From positions 1 to 6,221 of the forward strand of contig CAJOMT010000020.1 of assembly GCA_905235815.1 (NCBI GenBank): 6,221 nt of DNA. The letters are read 5' to 3'. This document shows, piece after piece, positions 6,213 to 6,221 of this stretch. A program made the translations under genes and the position numbers. The notes beneath the pieces were generated by a model that was not told the DNA's origin, made no database searches, and worked only from the letters and a program-made list of their open reading frames with translations. How positions within the stretch are numbered: the stretch's first letter is position 1; every line of letters starts with the position of its first letter. The stretch is from an uncultured Clostridia bacterium (GTDB taxonomy: Bacteria > Bacillota > Clostridia > Christensenellales > Borkfalkiaceae).

Positions 6213-6221
6213 ATTGCAATA

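Noticed and set aside
6195..6221. A rho-independent terminator after folA.
   Set aside because: Only nine bases follow the stop codon and no GC-rich hairpin with a T run is visible in them.

Overview
The window is a gap-free run of seven protein genes, all on the + strand, from a bacterium most likely in the Clostridia (Bacillota), possibly an uncultured gut-type lineage. This assignment is an inference. It rests on moderate GC with heavy ATA (Ile) and AGA (Arg) use, purine-rich Shine-Dalgarno sites, a DUF896/YnzC-family protein, a YitT-family membrane protein, and a ThyA of the Clostridia type (RPRWLDGTPAHT and NLYPCAYSMTFNV segments). No sequence comparison was run.

Layout: (1) 1-1589, the C-terminal two thirds of pheT, the beta subunit of phenylalanyl-tRNA synthetase, with its start and presumably pheS lying upstream; (2) 1589-1777, a 62-residue DUF896 (UPF0291/YnzC) protein; (3) 1781-3172, a MATE-family multidrug/toxin exporter; (4) 3174-4097, a YitT-family membrane protein with a C-terminal DUF2179 domain; (5) 4094-4876, a classical short-chain dehydrogenase/reductase; (6) 4885-5715, thymidylate synthase ThyA; (7) 5712-6212, dihydrofolate reductase FolA. 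The junctions are, in order, a 1-nt overlap (TAATG), 3 nt, 1 nt, a 4-nt overlap (ATGA), 8 nt and a 4-nt overlap (ATGA). There is no room for a dedicated promoter or a rho-independent terminator between any two genes, so the block is probably one transcription unit started upstream of the window and coupled in translation.

Functionally, thyA and folA form one biochemical module: ThyA makes dTMP and releases dihydrofolate, which FolA reduces back to tetrahydrofolate. PheT serves translation. The MATE and YitT genes encode two successive multi-spanning membrane proteins of unknown substrate, and the SDR has intact catalytic and cofactor motifs but no assignable substrate. Nothing in the sequence links these middle genes to the housekeeping genes beyond co-transcription.

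I found no RNA gene, mobile element, CRISPR array, repeat family, phage gene or defence module, and no stretch over 300 bases without a gene. The region is ordinary core genome. The points most worth a second look are altered NADPH-phosphate contact residues in FolA, the absence of a Shine-Dalgarno sequence before the MATE gene, and the mixed content of the operon.
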